From Cucumis sativus (taxonomy: Eukaryota; Streptophyta; Magnoliopsida; Cucurbitales; Cucurbitaceae), in assembly GCF_000004075.3 (NCBI RefSeq), contig NC_026655.2:25095489-25159488 (forward strand): a DNA stretch of 64,000 bases, given 5' to 3'. Positions within the stretch are counted from its first letter, which is position 1, and each line of letters starts with the position of its first letter. A program made the translations under genes and the position numbers. This document shows, one piece after another, positions 40,770 to 57,060 of this stretch. Below the pieces are notes generated by a model, which saw nothing but the letters and a program-made list of their open reading frames with translations, did no database searches and had not been told where the DNA came from.

Positions 40770-42950
40770 ATTATGTATTATAATATTATAAGCATAAGTG
40801 TATATCAAGATGTAAATAATCTAATTTAAAATCTTATTAGGGGGTTCTCATATAAACATATAATTTAACCTAAATATTTAACATCTTCTAGCTTATTATC
40901 CTTTAGTGATATGTATCTAAATTATAGTTTTTCTTTCTTTCCCCATGAGTGTGTGCATCACGTGACCGTAGGGAAAACCTCACACTTCCATCTCATGTGA
41001 AAGAAATTCAACTATGTGAACTGTTATAATTATACATAAATTTCTCCCCAACTTCAATTAACAAGAACAATCTCTTTAGGTTTTTGTACTAACTCCTTTT
41101 AATCTTACTCTCAAAAGAGAATTTAATTAGATTTATCACACAAACTTAAGTATTTCTAGCTAGGATGACTGAAGATAGAGACACATTTTATTGTACCTGA
41201 AGCCAATCATTTCCTTGATTTTTTTCGACTTGGGACATCGTCTGCATGCTTGCATGATTTGGATTATTAGTACTAAATCAAATTATGTTATGGATCAAGT
41301 AGTCAAAGTTGTACTGAAAGCAGAAAGGGTGAATTAGGTTCGGTTCTACCTTTTTTTCTTCAATCAAATCTGAAGCCAAAGTGTAAAAGAAAATATAGGA
41401 GAAAGGCAAGAAAGCATAAACTTTTTATAAATAGGAAAATTTTTGTAATATGGACAAGTGAGTGACAGCCAAAGCAAGAGTTGATTTGACTTCACTTAAA
41501 CTAACCACTATACTTCATGCGACGGTCCACAGTTGTGTATGCTTTGTTGTAAAGTTAAATGTTGAGTTCTTAAGTTTATTGATATATTATGTGTTTGTTG
41601 GATACATTAGTTGAAATAGTCAAGTATAGACTATGTTTCATTTGTTTAATCCAGTATAACAACTAAATGTAGGAGAATTTGAAGTATACTTCATGGTTAC
41701 TAGTATATCCATTAAAGTTCTTGTTGGCTCGAGTCACAAGACCTTGTAGTTACTAGTACACTTCAAATCTAAGAAGCACAAACATTTTAGTTTGGCAAGT
41801 GTGTTCGTGTCTGACACATGTTTAACACTTAGACACTCCGACACTTGGTCGACATGTATAAGATATTTATTAATGCAACAAATGTATTAGACATGTATAA
41901 ATTATTTGTTAAGTAGATTAAAAAGATACATGTATAAGAATTTTTGAGCATGAGATACATCAAACTAATTTTGCATATAAATCATTTACTATGAATTTTC
42001 TTATAGTATAAGAATTTTCATTTACGTGTCAGACACTTTGTTAATGTTGTGTCATGTCTATTTCTCGTATTTATATCCATAGTTCTTTAACTTTCAATTA
42101 GCCTAAGCTTTTGTTAGCTTGAATATTCGAACCACATAGTTATTAATACATTCATAGTTGAATTAAATTATTGTTGGCTTAAAATTAGTTGATATAATAA
42201 AAAGTACTAGAGTGGGAAGTAGATTTATTAAAGTTAATTAGAAATGAATTGTCATCACTAGATTGAAGAGTGGCTATGCAATCATTGATCCAAATAAGTC
42301 ATCCATATGAAAAATAATGGAATTTACTTTTGTCTCAACTTTCCCTTTATTAAAAATAGTGGAAAGGGCTTTTTTTTTTCCCTCCAAGGGGTTGCTTTCT
42401 AACTAAAAAGAAAGATGTATAAATAATAGGAGAATGGACTTTTCAATACTTTTTACTTAGATGCATAGAATGCCACAAGTTACATTATATTCCATTGAAT
42501 ATACTGGAAGGCATCGAGTTGGTCATAATTGATTGTAGTAAGATTTGTTAAGTTATATATTAGCGTGTAGAATTGAACTGCTTCTCAGAGAAATTGGTGA
42601 TTTTATTGGAAGTTGAAATCTTGATGTAGTTGTTTATAAATGTGCATTTTCTAAGACAGATAAATATTATCAAATAAAGTGTAGAAATTTAAGAACATAT
42701 ACTACTTCATGTGTAATTTTAAGTTCAAGATATTTTATTGAATAGTTTATGAAACGTTTTAATTTTGGAAGATAAATAAACAAAGAAGATATAAATTGTC
42801 CAAAAGAGTTGTTGGTAGGAGACATGAGTAATTGCTTTAAGCACGTGAATAAGAGTTGTCACCTTGTTGTGTTGTTATATGATGGAACTCCTCAAATTGG
42901 ATTATTCAATTTCAAAAATATCTCATTCCATTTTAATTTCTACAAGCTCC

Positions 42951-42990
42951 AATTAATCTATTAATCAACTAATTAATCTATTAATCAACT
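42951..42990. repeat. Perfect 20-bp tandem duplication
   Basis: AATTAATCTATTAATCAACT occurs twice head-to-tail without a mismatch, followed by related ATTAAT-rich sequence. It is a candidate length-variable marker. Confidence 0.85.
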
Positions 42991-43020
42991 AATAACTAAT
43001 TAATATTAATATTTGATTTT

Positions 43021-43099
43021 CCAACCACCGTCCACTTGCCGCAGCCTCGCCTGGATTCTTAACTTTCACGCCGCCGGCGACCACCACATGCCACGTGGC
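43021..43099. promoter_or_regulatory. GC-rich island ending in a palindromic G-box
   Basis: In very AT-rich surroundings this block is rich in CCACC, CCGCAGCC and CGCCGCCGGCG and ends with the 10-bp palindrome GCCACGTGGC (43090-43099), a strong bZIP/bHLH binding site. It lies 2.3 kb from both neighbouring genes, so the gene it serves, if any, is unclear. Confidence 0.4.
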
Positions 43100-43989
43100 T
43101 TTCATTTTCTTTATTAAGAACGTGTACAAATTTAATATTAAAATATAATCTTATTTCTCGATTAAATAAATTTAAGTGCGAGTAAAAGATTTGATAGTAA
43201 TTCACGTTTACTTTGTACTGTGTAATTTTTTTCAAGAGTTTGATTATTGTTTACATTAATATTGTGTTTTGTACTCGTTACTTATAAATGCGAATATTTT
43301 ATTTTGTATAGTCTCAAATGGAAATTAATCTTAGAGGATATAAATTGTAAGACTTAATCATGTTTAACGGTATAATTTGATATAATTATGTAAGATAAAG
43401 GCGGTTGTAGTTTATAAATTTGTTTGGATTCTAATTTAAAAATGTTAATTTTCCAAGTCTTTAGTTAAAGTGATTTTTTTTTTCGTGTGATGAAAAAGGC
43501 ATATAGTTTTAACTTTTAAACTATTAATTTATTTGAACTTTCATATGTGTTGTATTTAAAAGTGGTTTTTCCCACCTTATAATTAAATTGGGTCAAGATG
43601 TGTTTGTGGACCAAAATGTATAAAATTTAAAATAGTACGAGTAGGATATTTTATATTTTTAGTGGAATTTAAAATTTACTAAACTATCAAATCTTGTGAA
43701 TTGAAATGTTACCAATAATGAATAAGCAATATATATATAAATCCAAATTGGGTTTTTGACTTTTTCACTAAAATCAAACAAAAGTGATAATCGTTAAAAA
43801 ATAATTAGGCAAATCAGTTCAATTTACTTTTTAAAAGAATAGGAATCATTGTATAACGGTTAAATTACAATTACAATGCTTCATGACTCTATTGGATTTC
43901 TGGTGGGTGTCGATTTGAGAAGGATTTCTAAAGCTTGAAAGATCAAGATTCTGGAATAATTGAAAGCTATAAAGATGGACATTTTTATT

Positions 43990-44200
43990 CATGTTGTCCT
44001 TTTCTGGTTATGTTGTTTTTCTGCTTGTGGTGGAGTCTGACTCGACGGAAGTTATTGCCTCTTTGGTTGATGTTGATTATGATTTGTTGGAGATCAAAAT
44101 GCTATCTTGCATTGTTCTCGACATCGCTCCTTCTATGGTTGATATTCATTTTGCTAAATGCTTGCATTTTTGTAACTTACTCACTCACTAGCTTGTGAGA
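43990..44200 (+). pseudogene. Possible RNase H-like (RVT_3) relic
   Basis: One frame reads VVESDSTEVIASLVDVDYD and then VDIHFAKCLHF. It resembles the VESDS...V core of the RNase H-like domain found in plant LINE proteins and related host genes. The frame is short and the expected flanks are missing or shifted. Chance similarity is possible. Confidence 0.25.
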
Positions 44201-45410
44201 GTGCACTTTTCTTCTTCTCTTGTTTCTATTTTGGGCTTGTAGGTTTCTTCCTTCACTTTGGAGGAGATTGGTTCTTGTTTTTGGCAATAAAAAGAAAATT
44301 GTTATTATTAAACCCTAGAACACTACCATGACAAAGATGTTTATATATTAAAATTATGATGATGTTCAACAAATACACATTGTAGTCTAAAATAAACTAA
44401 TAGATATGTTATTTATTAAACTATTTTGAATCAACAACCTTTTCAATTAAATTTTCTTTATAAAAAAATAGTTCTCATTTTGAATTTGTTTAGTTAGTTT
44501 ATAGATTTAGTTGAATGTAACAAATTTTACCGTTTGTTTAATTTTCATGTAGGAACCAGACTTTTGATCACAAGGTATAGAATTGAATATGGAGAAAGAA
44601 ATTTTTGTTTGAATGATTTAATCTTATGATTTCTCACAATCCCAACAACCGTTGGATTTTAAAATTAAATATCCATTTCCAAAAGGCTTCAAACTCTTTA
44701 AGAACTTATTTGAGGGCTGAAATGTAGAGTATTAAATCAAATGAGTGATGCAAAGCATGAATGAAGATAGATAGAAAATGAGATTGTTGGGTATAAAATT
44801 GGTAAAAAAAAAGAAAGAAGAATCAAAATTGGAAGAAAAATGGAGTGATTCGTACAATGAGGAACCAGGGCCAGGCGGCGGTGTCTGTTCAAAGAGGGCG
44901 GCTTAAGCTTACAAGGACCGTCCTCTTCCTTTTTGTTTCCTTATTTCTCTCTGTTAATTTGTCCAAACAATCCAAAGGGTTTAACATTTTCTTTCCTTTT
45001 TACTCTCCGATTGCTTCAGTTCATTTACTCTTTTATTGTTTAATCCTCAACAACTCATTCATCATGACCGTCACTACGTTTTGTGAATCCAACCATTTTT
45101 TTAATGCGAAAACGGACAATCTCGAGTACCCTTTTTTTAAAAAATATCATATGATATCATTTTATCCGATAATGGAACCAGTGACCCCACTTTCTCACTC
45201 CCTCTGTTTCCTATTCTTGTTCTTAGTGATGCATTATCTTTCGCCAAATTTGACTTTGCCTTTTCTCCTCGTCAATGGTGGCAAGTGGGTTTGGTTATTT
45301 AATGGACGCCCAAGTCTTCCCAATTCGTATTGTGTTTATTTTTTGAGGAAGATTTGTTTTGCCACTCTTCTTTTTGTGGATTGCTTCAATTTTGAGTTTA
45401 GTGATCTGGG

Positions 45411-49809
<4,399 letters not shown>

Positions 49810-51590
49810 ATGTAACAAGGTATCGTTGTGGTGGTCTGCATTTTAGAGCTTTTTATAGGAGCTCTGTAATATCCTTATACTGTGTGCTTTAAGAGAGAGC
49901 TTGAAGTCTTCCCAAAATCTATCACTTGTAACGATGTAATGTTGTAATGTTTTTTCCTTCTGAAGTTTTTTTGTTAATGGAATAAGTTTTTGTATCAATT
50001 TCCAGCTGCTTTAGTTTCTTCTCTTTGTGAGAGTAGTAGATTTTTCACCAGCACCTTCATATTTTTTATGCTTTGGTATTATTCGAACAAATGGGTTACC
50101 AAGGTAAATAGCAGTATGTCTGGGAAAGAGGTCCAATAATCTTTTCATTAATGGTCCATAGTTTATCCCTAGTTTCTCAACTAAAAAAAGAAAAGAGCAT
50201 GAGATATCAATTGAAATATACAAATGACAGATGCAGTATACAAAGCTATGCCAAAAGAAAAACCATTTCGGGAGGAACTCTTTCAAATGCATAAACACCA
50301 ACTAAAGGATTTAACCAGCAACGTAACCCAAAAGTTTCGCACCTGTTCGAGGATGAATTGAATCAAAGCTTTAACTTCTAAACCTCTTCGAACAATCCCC
50401 TGGGATCATCCACCCTTCAAACTTACCATTTTGAACAAACCAAGAAAGCTTACATTTGCTGAGAAGAGTGTACACCATATTCAACCGGCTAAATTCGTAT
50501 ATATGAACCTTTCTTAGATCCATATATCTTCCAGGATTCGGTATGGTATTCACTAGTCAAGTATAAACGTGAACACATTTTTAGGCAAATTGTTTCATAC
50601 CAGTTTCTTTTGTGTCTAAATAGATAGTTTATATCCCACTGAAGCCAAAGGTAAGGACTGAACATTTCTAATCACAACTTCAATTTTACTATGGGTAACG
50701 AAAAATGAATAGAGACGTATAGAAATGTAAGAATATAATAACAAAATACTATTTCAAAATCTGTTTTAAACCTACAATTTTTACTATTTTATATTCAGTC
50801 GTTTTTTTCCTTCTTATTTACTACCTTCCTTGATTATTATACTAATAGTTTTTTGGGTTAAGAAAGTGAAAATGGTGAAATATGAATAGATGGAAACTTC
50901 CAAAACACATAATTGATAATACAATAAGGTCATGGATTCTTTGGAGGAAACCAGAGTGAATTCATTGACCCCCAAATATCCGCAGAAACTTTAACAGCTA
51001 TGAGAAAACGTGCGTTGTGAATTGTGATATTGAAGTGAGTTACTAAATTAGATTGAGATCACATTCACATTCTCTCTGCAAAAGAAAAAGCAGCTATATT
51101 AGTCTTCAACTAACTCTTTCTCATTGGTGTATAAGCATTCGCCATGTTTGTTGGATGCAAAGCTAGAGGTCCTTCTTGTATTCTTGCAAACACTCACAAA
51201 TAAAGCAACTTAGATCAAACTTTGAATCTATGATAGTCACTCAAAGATCCTTAGACAACTTACTTCAAAATTAGTATGATCAAGACTAATCCAATGAATT
51301 GATTTTAACATCAAATCTAAAGAAAGATTTAGAAAAATAACCCGCACTAGAAGGGTTGATTAAACACAAAATTTTTAATATTGATAATTTAAGTTTTAGA
51401 GAACATTACAAGTCATTTTATAGGCTAAAAGATTGTGCATGGGCGGAGGAAGCTCAAAAGTCATTGAAAAGACACTTAAATGCCAATTATAGAAAACAAG
51501 ACCTAGGAAATTAAAACAAAATTGCATACTAAATTATAAGTTAAATTGAAAAACAGAAAATGCAGAAAATTTTCAAAATGTCTTAGATTT
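49810..51590. other. 3' region of NADP-ME and intergenic DNA
   Basis: The first about 200 bases are the malic enzyme 3' UTR and are repeated in the downstream copy (to about 55058). From 50020 the two diverge. The remainder is AT-rich without a gene; minus-strand open frames at 50301-50011 and 50553-50371 have no recognisable relatives. Confidence 0.5.
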
Positions 51591-52875
51591 CTCCTCTCCA
51601 AAGTAGTTGTGCACGTTTAACAAGGTTTGATATCACGTTGTTCCAATGTCTATAAGATCATTGTGAAGGTTCTTGCCAATTGTTTAAGAAAAGTGTTGCC
51701 ATATTCTACAATATTTGAGGCCCAAGGCGCCTTTTTGGCGGAGAGGTAGATCTTGGATCAGACTCTTATAGCTAATGAAGTCATTGAGGAATATAGGACG
51801 AAGAAAAAGGAGGGAGTGATGTTAAAACTCAACTTTGAGAAGGCGTATGACCATGTGGATTGAGATTTTTTGGATAGAGGGTTGATGAAGAAAGAGTTTG
51901 GTTACAAGTGAAGAATGTGGATGTGGGAGGTGTGTCAGGAAGGAGTGTGGAGTATTCTATCCTCATCAATGGAACCTCATAAAGGATCGGGTCAAGCTTC
52001 TAGAGGTTTAAGATAAGGGGATCCTTTGTCTCCTTTCATGTTCTTAATTGTTGTGGATGTCTTAAGTCAGCTCATTTTGGGAGTGGAAGGAAACATCATC
52101 GATCCTTTTAGGGTTGGAAGGAATGAAGTTGCCTTATTGCATCTTCAATTTGCGGATAATACCACAATTTTTTTATTCTAGGAAAGAGGAGTCCTTCATC
52201 CTTAATCATACGGTGGCTTTCTCTAAAGATATGCTTGGACTTAAGATTAGTAGGAGCAAACGTACTATTTCTGGAATTAATAGTGAATAAATTAAGTTGT
52301 TCAGGCGGTCGGAAATGCTTGAGTGTGAGGTTGGCTCTTTTCTTTCTTCTTATTTGGGACTTCCTCTGGGTGGGAACCCGAGAGTCTTGACTTTTTAGAA
52401 TCCTATTTGTGAGAAAGTCCGATGGAGATCAGTAGCGTGGAAAAAAGGGTTCTTTTCAAAAGCTGCCAGATTAACCATGATTAAGTTTGTATTGAGTGGT
52501 ATCCCTTTGTCTCTTTATATTGTCCCTAGTTCGGTGTGTTAGAGTATTGAAAAATATATGAGACTTTTTTGTGAGAAGGGGTGGATGGTCATGGATCTCA
52601 TTTGGTTAGTTGAGAGGTTGTGGGGGCGTCCTGTGAGTCAGGGAGGGTTTAGAGATTGGTAACTTAAAAATCTGCAACAAAGCTTTGTTAACTAAGTGGC
52701 TTTGGCACTTCTCCCTTGAACCCGACCGTTTATGGCATCAGAGCATTGTAAGCATGGCACCCATCCTTATGAAAGGATGAAGAAAGAGGTTAAAGACACC
52801 TCTTGGAAAGTTATTTGTTTTGAGCTTCCAACCTGCTCTTAGTATACTCGCTGTTTTGTGGGAGATGGGAAGTAC
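51590..52875 (+). pseudogene. Decayed LINE (non-LTR retrotransposon) reverse transcriptase
   Basis: Conserved pieces of a LINE ORF2 follow in the right order, separated by stops and frame changes. These are YKIIVKVLANRLRKVLP, FEAQGAFLAER, LNFEKAYDHVD, then the palm motif as LQFADNTTIF, where intact elements have FADD. Further on come SYLGLPLGGNPRV, KAARLTMIKFVLSGIPLSLY, SHLVSWE and, near 52855, RCFVGDGK. In-frame stops occur at, for example, the DHVD-stop-DFLD site. The second Asp of the FADD motif being Asn, together with the stops, shows it is dead. Neither an ORF1 nor a poly(A) tail was found. Confidence 0.82.
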
Positions 52876-52879
52876 ATGT

Positions 52880-53173
52880 ATTTAGATCCAATATCAACAT
52901 ACGTACCACCAATAGTGTTTGTTCTCAATGGTGAGCTAGACGTCGGCTTCATAACTATAACCAATGTGCTGATATCTAAGTCCATCAAGAAGGGATAAGT
53001 ATTTATTTTCCCAAAGGGACTAGTGCATTTCCAAAAGGACAATGGGAAGAAGGCTACGACAGTGATTGCAACATTCAACAATCAATTACCAGGAACTGTA
53101 ACTCACCAAGGCTTTTCAAGTTGGAACCAAGGAAGTTGAGAAAATCAAGTCTTGCTTTGCTTCAAAAAAGTAA
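52880..53173 (+). pseudogene. Germin-like protein pseudogene fragment (C-terminal half)
   Basis: The plus strand reads VFVLNGELDVGFITITNVLI, then SKSIKKG, a stop, VFIFPKGLVHFQKDNGKKA and TFNNQLPGT, and in another frame LTKAFQVGTKEVEKIKSC to a stop at 53171. This is the second half of the cupin domain and the C-terminus of a germin-like protein (extracellular, often Mn-binding). It lacks the signal peptide and first cupin box; the HTHPRA metal-ligand box is damaged. It has one nonsense codon where family members have Glu, an internal deletion of roughly 15-25 residues, and a frameshift. It abuts the LINE relic, so it may have been cut by, or carried with, that element. The opposite strand is open but is a shadow. 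Confidence 0.8.
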
Positions 53174-53629
53174 AATAAAGGCTTGTTTTACACCGGTAGT
53201 TAGATCAAATATTAACATATGTACACAAATACCCTACGTCACATGCATGTTTCTTTCATTCATCATTTTACTAATCCTAAAAACTTAGTTGTCTGTTTCA
53301 TATATATTTTGTTCTACTCCAAATCCAAACCAGTTGAATTAACTAAGCAAACATATTCTGAGAAACAAATGCGGCATTAAGAAATTGCATATCAATCAAG
53401 GATCTAGGAACCCACATCTTTCAAAATAACATTTAAAAAAAGTTGTGCATATCAATTAAGTAAAAACTTCCGACAAAAGTACACCCTCGTAATTAATTTT
53501 AGGCCAGATGAACTTTGTGATAAACCCCATTCAGTTGCCAAAGAGATTTTACTTGACTATCGATTTTGATGGCCTGACATATGGAACATCACATCTGAAA
53601 TACCCCATTCAAGGGGTTTCTAACTGAAG

Positions 53630-54378
53630 AAGGTACTGATGGTGAAAGCGAACTTGAGGAAAAGAGGGATGAAGAAGACATCCAGTGATACAATCATTAC
53701 TAAAATAGTATGAAGACATCTTTGCTACTCCCAAGGTAAGGCCATAAAATTGATCACCGAATAACCTTGAAAGGGTAGAAACCCATGTTCGAGTATGGTG
53801 TTAGTTAAAAAAGAAGATGGGGGATGGCGTTTTTTGTGGACTACTACAAACTGAACCAAATGAGCATGGTTGATAAATTTGATGGTGCACCGGTTTTTTT
53901 AAAATTGGATCTTCCTTTGGGGTATCATCAATGAGAGATGAAGATATAGAAAAACGGGTTTTCACACACATGAGGGCATTATGAATTCCTGGTGCTGTCT
54001 TTCGGATTAACTAATACCCCAACTACTTTTCAATCTCTTATGAATTGGGTATTTCGACATTTCCTTCGCCATTTTGTGCTAGTATTCTTTGATTATATTT
54101 GTGCATACAATGTTAACAATAACAACACACGAAAAGCACTTGGGAGTAGTATTCACTAATCTAAGAGAGAATAAGTTATTTGCCAATTGGAAGGAAGTGT
54201 GTTATAGGTTCAGGAAAATAGGATACAATATCTGGAACATTAGATTTCAAACAAAGGGTAGAAGCTGATGGGGAGAAGGTCAAAGCTATGGTTAATTGGC
54301 CAAGACTAATGGATGTGTTAGAACTTTTGGTTTTCTGGTTTTAATAAGATACTACAGGTGTTTTATAAAGGGATATGG
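53630..54378 (+). pseudogene. Ty3/gypsy Pol (reverse transcriptase) relic
   Basis: Successive frames show [81 protein letters not shown], and, further on, IQYLEH, ISNKG and FYKGYG-like pieces. This is the order of the gypsy RT domain. The catalytic YxDD equivalent reads FFDY instead of FFDD, and there are many stops and frameshifts. No LTR, RNase H or integrase was seen. It ends directly against the partial malic enzyme copy. Confidence 0.82.
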
Positions 54379-54380
54379 TG

Positions 54381-55058
54381 ATATACATGCACAAATGTAC
54401 GCCCACATTTAGTTTAACTTTTCTAATGATCAATAATGTTGTTAAACTCTTACGATACACAATTATCGTATGGTAATTCAAGTTGAAATGAAGGGAAAAT
54501 GAATCAGCTCTTGGGTTAGAATTGGAATTAAGCATTGGCTGCCCAAGTCTCTGAGGAGAACTACAACAAGGGATTGATCTACCCACCCTTTACTAATATC
54601 CGAAAGATCTCGTCAAACATTGCAGCTAATGTGGCTGCAAAAGCATATGAAGTTGGTGAGACATTTTCTTTGATAATGTTGCTACTCTTGTAGATTTGAA
54701 TACTCTTTGACATGATCTTTAATCCATTTGCCTTGCATTTGTGCGTACTCCAGGTTTGGCCACCTGTCTCCCACACCCTGCAGATCTAGTCAAGTATATG
54801 CTGAGAGTTGCATGTACAGTCCCGTCTACCGAACCTACCAATAAATGTAACAAGCTATTGTCGTGGTGGTCTCCATTTTAGAGCTTTTTATAGGAGCTCT
54901 GTAATATCCTTAGACTGTGCTTTAAGATAGAGCTTGAAGTCTTCCCAAAATCTATCACTTGTAATGATGTAATGTTGTAATGTTTTCTCCTTCAGAAGTG
55001 AGAAGTTATTTGTTAATGGAATAAGTTTTTGTATCACTTTCCAGCTGCTTCAGTTTCT
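54381..55058 (+). pseudogene. Partial duplicate of the NADP-malic enzyme 3' end
   Basis: This segment matches about 49129-50020: part of intron 17, exon 18 (here about 54531-54655), intron 18, exon 19 (54754-54844) and the 3' UTR. Because introns are kept, it arose by DNA duplication, not by retrocopying. About 225 bases are missing, covering the end of intron 17 and its acceptor. Exon 19 carries a 2-base insertion (AAGTATATGCTG where the parent has AAGTATGCTG), which shifts the frame. Changes such as GAACTTG to GAAGTTG and the final CGA to CAA also occur. There is no upstream coding sequence, so it cannot encode an enzyme. Confidence 0.93.
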
Positions 55059-56820
55059 ACTAATTTATTTAAACCTCTTCATTCTTAGGCTTTGGTTGGG
55101 AATGAATGTGGACAAAGTTTACTTATCTTACATTGTAAAAAGTTTCTCTCTTACCCCTTTAATAGTAACACCTAGTTTTAAATTATTAAACAAACAGTAC
55201 TTCTTAATGAACAATACATGTATGACACATTGGGAATGATGAAATGAAGGAATGATTTAATAAGTCTGCTGTTAATATACTAAACGGTCTTAAAGGAACC
55301 AACTTTCACAATTTAGATGTACTACTGTTATCAACTCTTGTTTTAAGAGTTTATGTAGACGCCCATGGATAGAATGAAGGCCAATGAAAGACTCCATACT
55401 AGAGTGGAACTACGAACCAGTTGTTGTGTAGATTGGTTCAGTTGTCCAATATCAATCATTCTAAGATTTTATCTTTTTTTAGTGGACTCGTTGAATGGTC
55501 TCTTTACTATCTTCTATTGTCCTGACAAGAGAGCATTATCGCAACATTTCATGAGTTAATTAACTAAAAAAAATATATTATTATACTTCAATCTAAAATT
55601 GATTTAGAATTAAAGTATGAAAAACTAAATTAGCTAACTACATCAATATGAGTGATTAATTGATATACTAATATCGAGAGAAAAACTGACACCATTCATC
55701 AAATCGACCTAACTAGATAAATCTTTGAATAAATTATATAGCGTTAATGAATAACTATTTAAATGGAGATTTTGAGTGGTATAACAAATAATGGAATGAT
55801 ATAAAAATCACTAAAAGAGTACTAATGAAAGATAAGGAAAAACAGTGCATTTGTGTAAGCTTATCAACTAGCAATGGATGTTAAAAAATAAAATGCTCAC
55901 CATTTTGGATGAAAATAATTTAAAATTACAAAAAGTTGACAAAGAATATTTTTAAGAAAGAGAAAGTTTTTTTTTTTTTTTTAATAAAAAAAGTGAAATG
56001 CACTACATAAAAATAAAACCCATATTAATATTAATGGGTTTTTTTTTTTTCCTCTTTCCTTTTTTTTTTTAAAGTAATACTTGACTTTCACATTTTACAA
56101 TATTATAAATTGTAAGTTGTTTTAACTAAACAAACGTATTTTTATGCAATTTTTTTTAATCCTTATCATAAAGATAAATATATGAAAACTTTCACCGATT
56201 ATAATGAAAGAGATATTATCATTTTCTTATTTTCTTATTATTTTAGAGTTTAAAGGAAAATTGAATCAAAATTTGTTTAAGAACATACACATATTAAAAT
56301 GTTGCATACACATTTGAAAATTTGTTTAAGAACATACACATTTGAAAATGCGATTTTTCTTACACTTTCAATCGTATTTTTCTTTTATTTGTTTTTCAAA
56401 TTGTTATTTGGGTTTTCAAATATAAAAAGATCGTGAAAAAAATCGTTGGAATATTGAATAGCAAAATTTAAACGATTGGATACCAAAATAGTTAAGCCTA
56501 AACTATCATATTACAAATATAAACGATTATGTACCAAATCATCACTTTTTAAATATAAATAAGTACCAAAAAAATATATATAAAAGAATAGCTAAATCTA
56601 AATATTTTTCAAATACTAAAATATCGTTTCTCAAATATACTAAGGACACTCAATGTCAAGTAATAGAAACATTTTTTGAATTTTTAGTATGCATGTAGAT
56701 ATTTGAGATCTTAATTGTACGAACCAACCCATCATTTTATCAATAATATATCTTTAAAGTACACCAAAAGAAAGAAAAAAACAATACTAAAACTTCAAAG
56801 AAAAAACGTTTTGAAGTGAG
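55059..56820. other. Intergenic region, no gene seen
   Basis: AT-rich DNA with long T tracts (about 55967-55984 and 56038-56075) and a local direct repeat of AACATACACAT and ATTTGAAAAT units around 56281-56350. No exon or RNA gene was recognised. Confidence 0.5.
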
Positions 56821-57060
56821 ATTTTGTGAGGAATTTGGAATTACCTTCCACGTGTTATCATCGAACGGCTCAGATTCAGTAGATGCCGTCTGATCATTGC
56901 AATGAAAGTACAGGTACCGTTGATGTGACGTCAGATAAGGGCCCCACTTACCAGCTAGCCTATCCTCCATCTCATTGACGTGTACCGCTCTTTATCATCC
57001 ATTTTGCACATTACAATATCACAGCCGTTGGATTTCTCAATACGTGTCGAAATCTCTGTT
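56820..57060. promoter_or_regulatory. Motif-dense, GC-richer island upstream of the PP2C gene
   Basis: Within 240 bp lie CCACGTGT (G-box), the palindrome TGACGTCA (56926-56933), GGGCCCCAC (a TCP-type site), TGACGTGT, and CAGCCGTTGGAT. On the minus strand an ATG at 56970 opens a 43-codon frame ending at a good donor (GTGGAAG|GTAATT, 56843), but no following exon could be found. It is either a distal regulatory block for the PP2C gene (2.3 kb away) or the start of an unrecognised minus-strand transcript. Confidence 0.35.

Larger units (their letters stand above)
40770..45410. other. Intergenic region between RDR and NADP-malic enzyme
   Basis: It begins with the RDR 3' UTR and continues as AT-rich DNA. 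It contains a perfect 20-bp tandem duplication (42951-42990), a GC-rich G-box island (43021-43099), and a possible RNase H-like relic (about 43990-44200). A long non-coding-looking open frame (ATG 44857 to 45426) overlaps the malic enzyme start in another frame and probably lies in its 5' leader. Confidence 0.5.

Noticed and set aside
52839..53081. 80-codon minus-strand open frame
   Set aside because: The plus strand here is a germin-like pseudogene; the minus frame is an open shadow of it.
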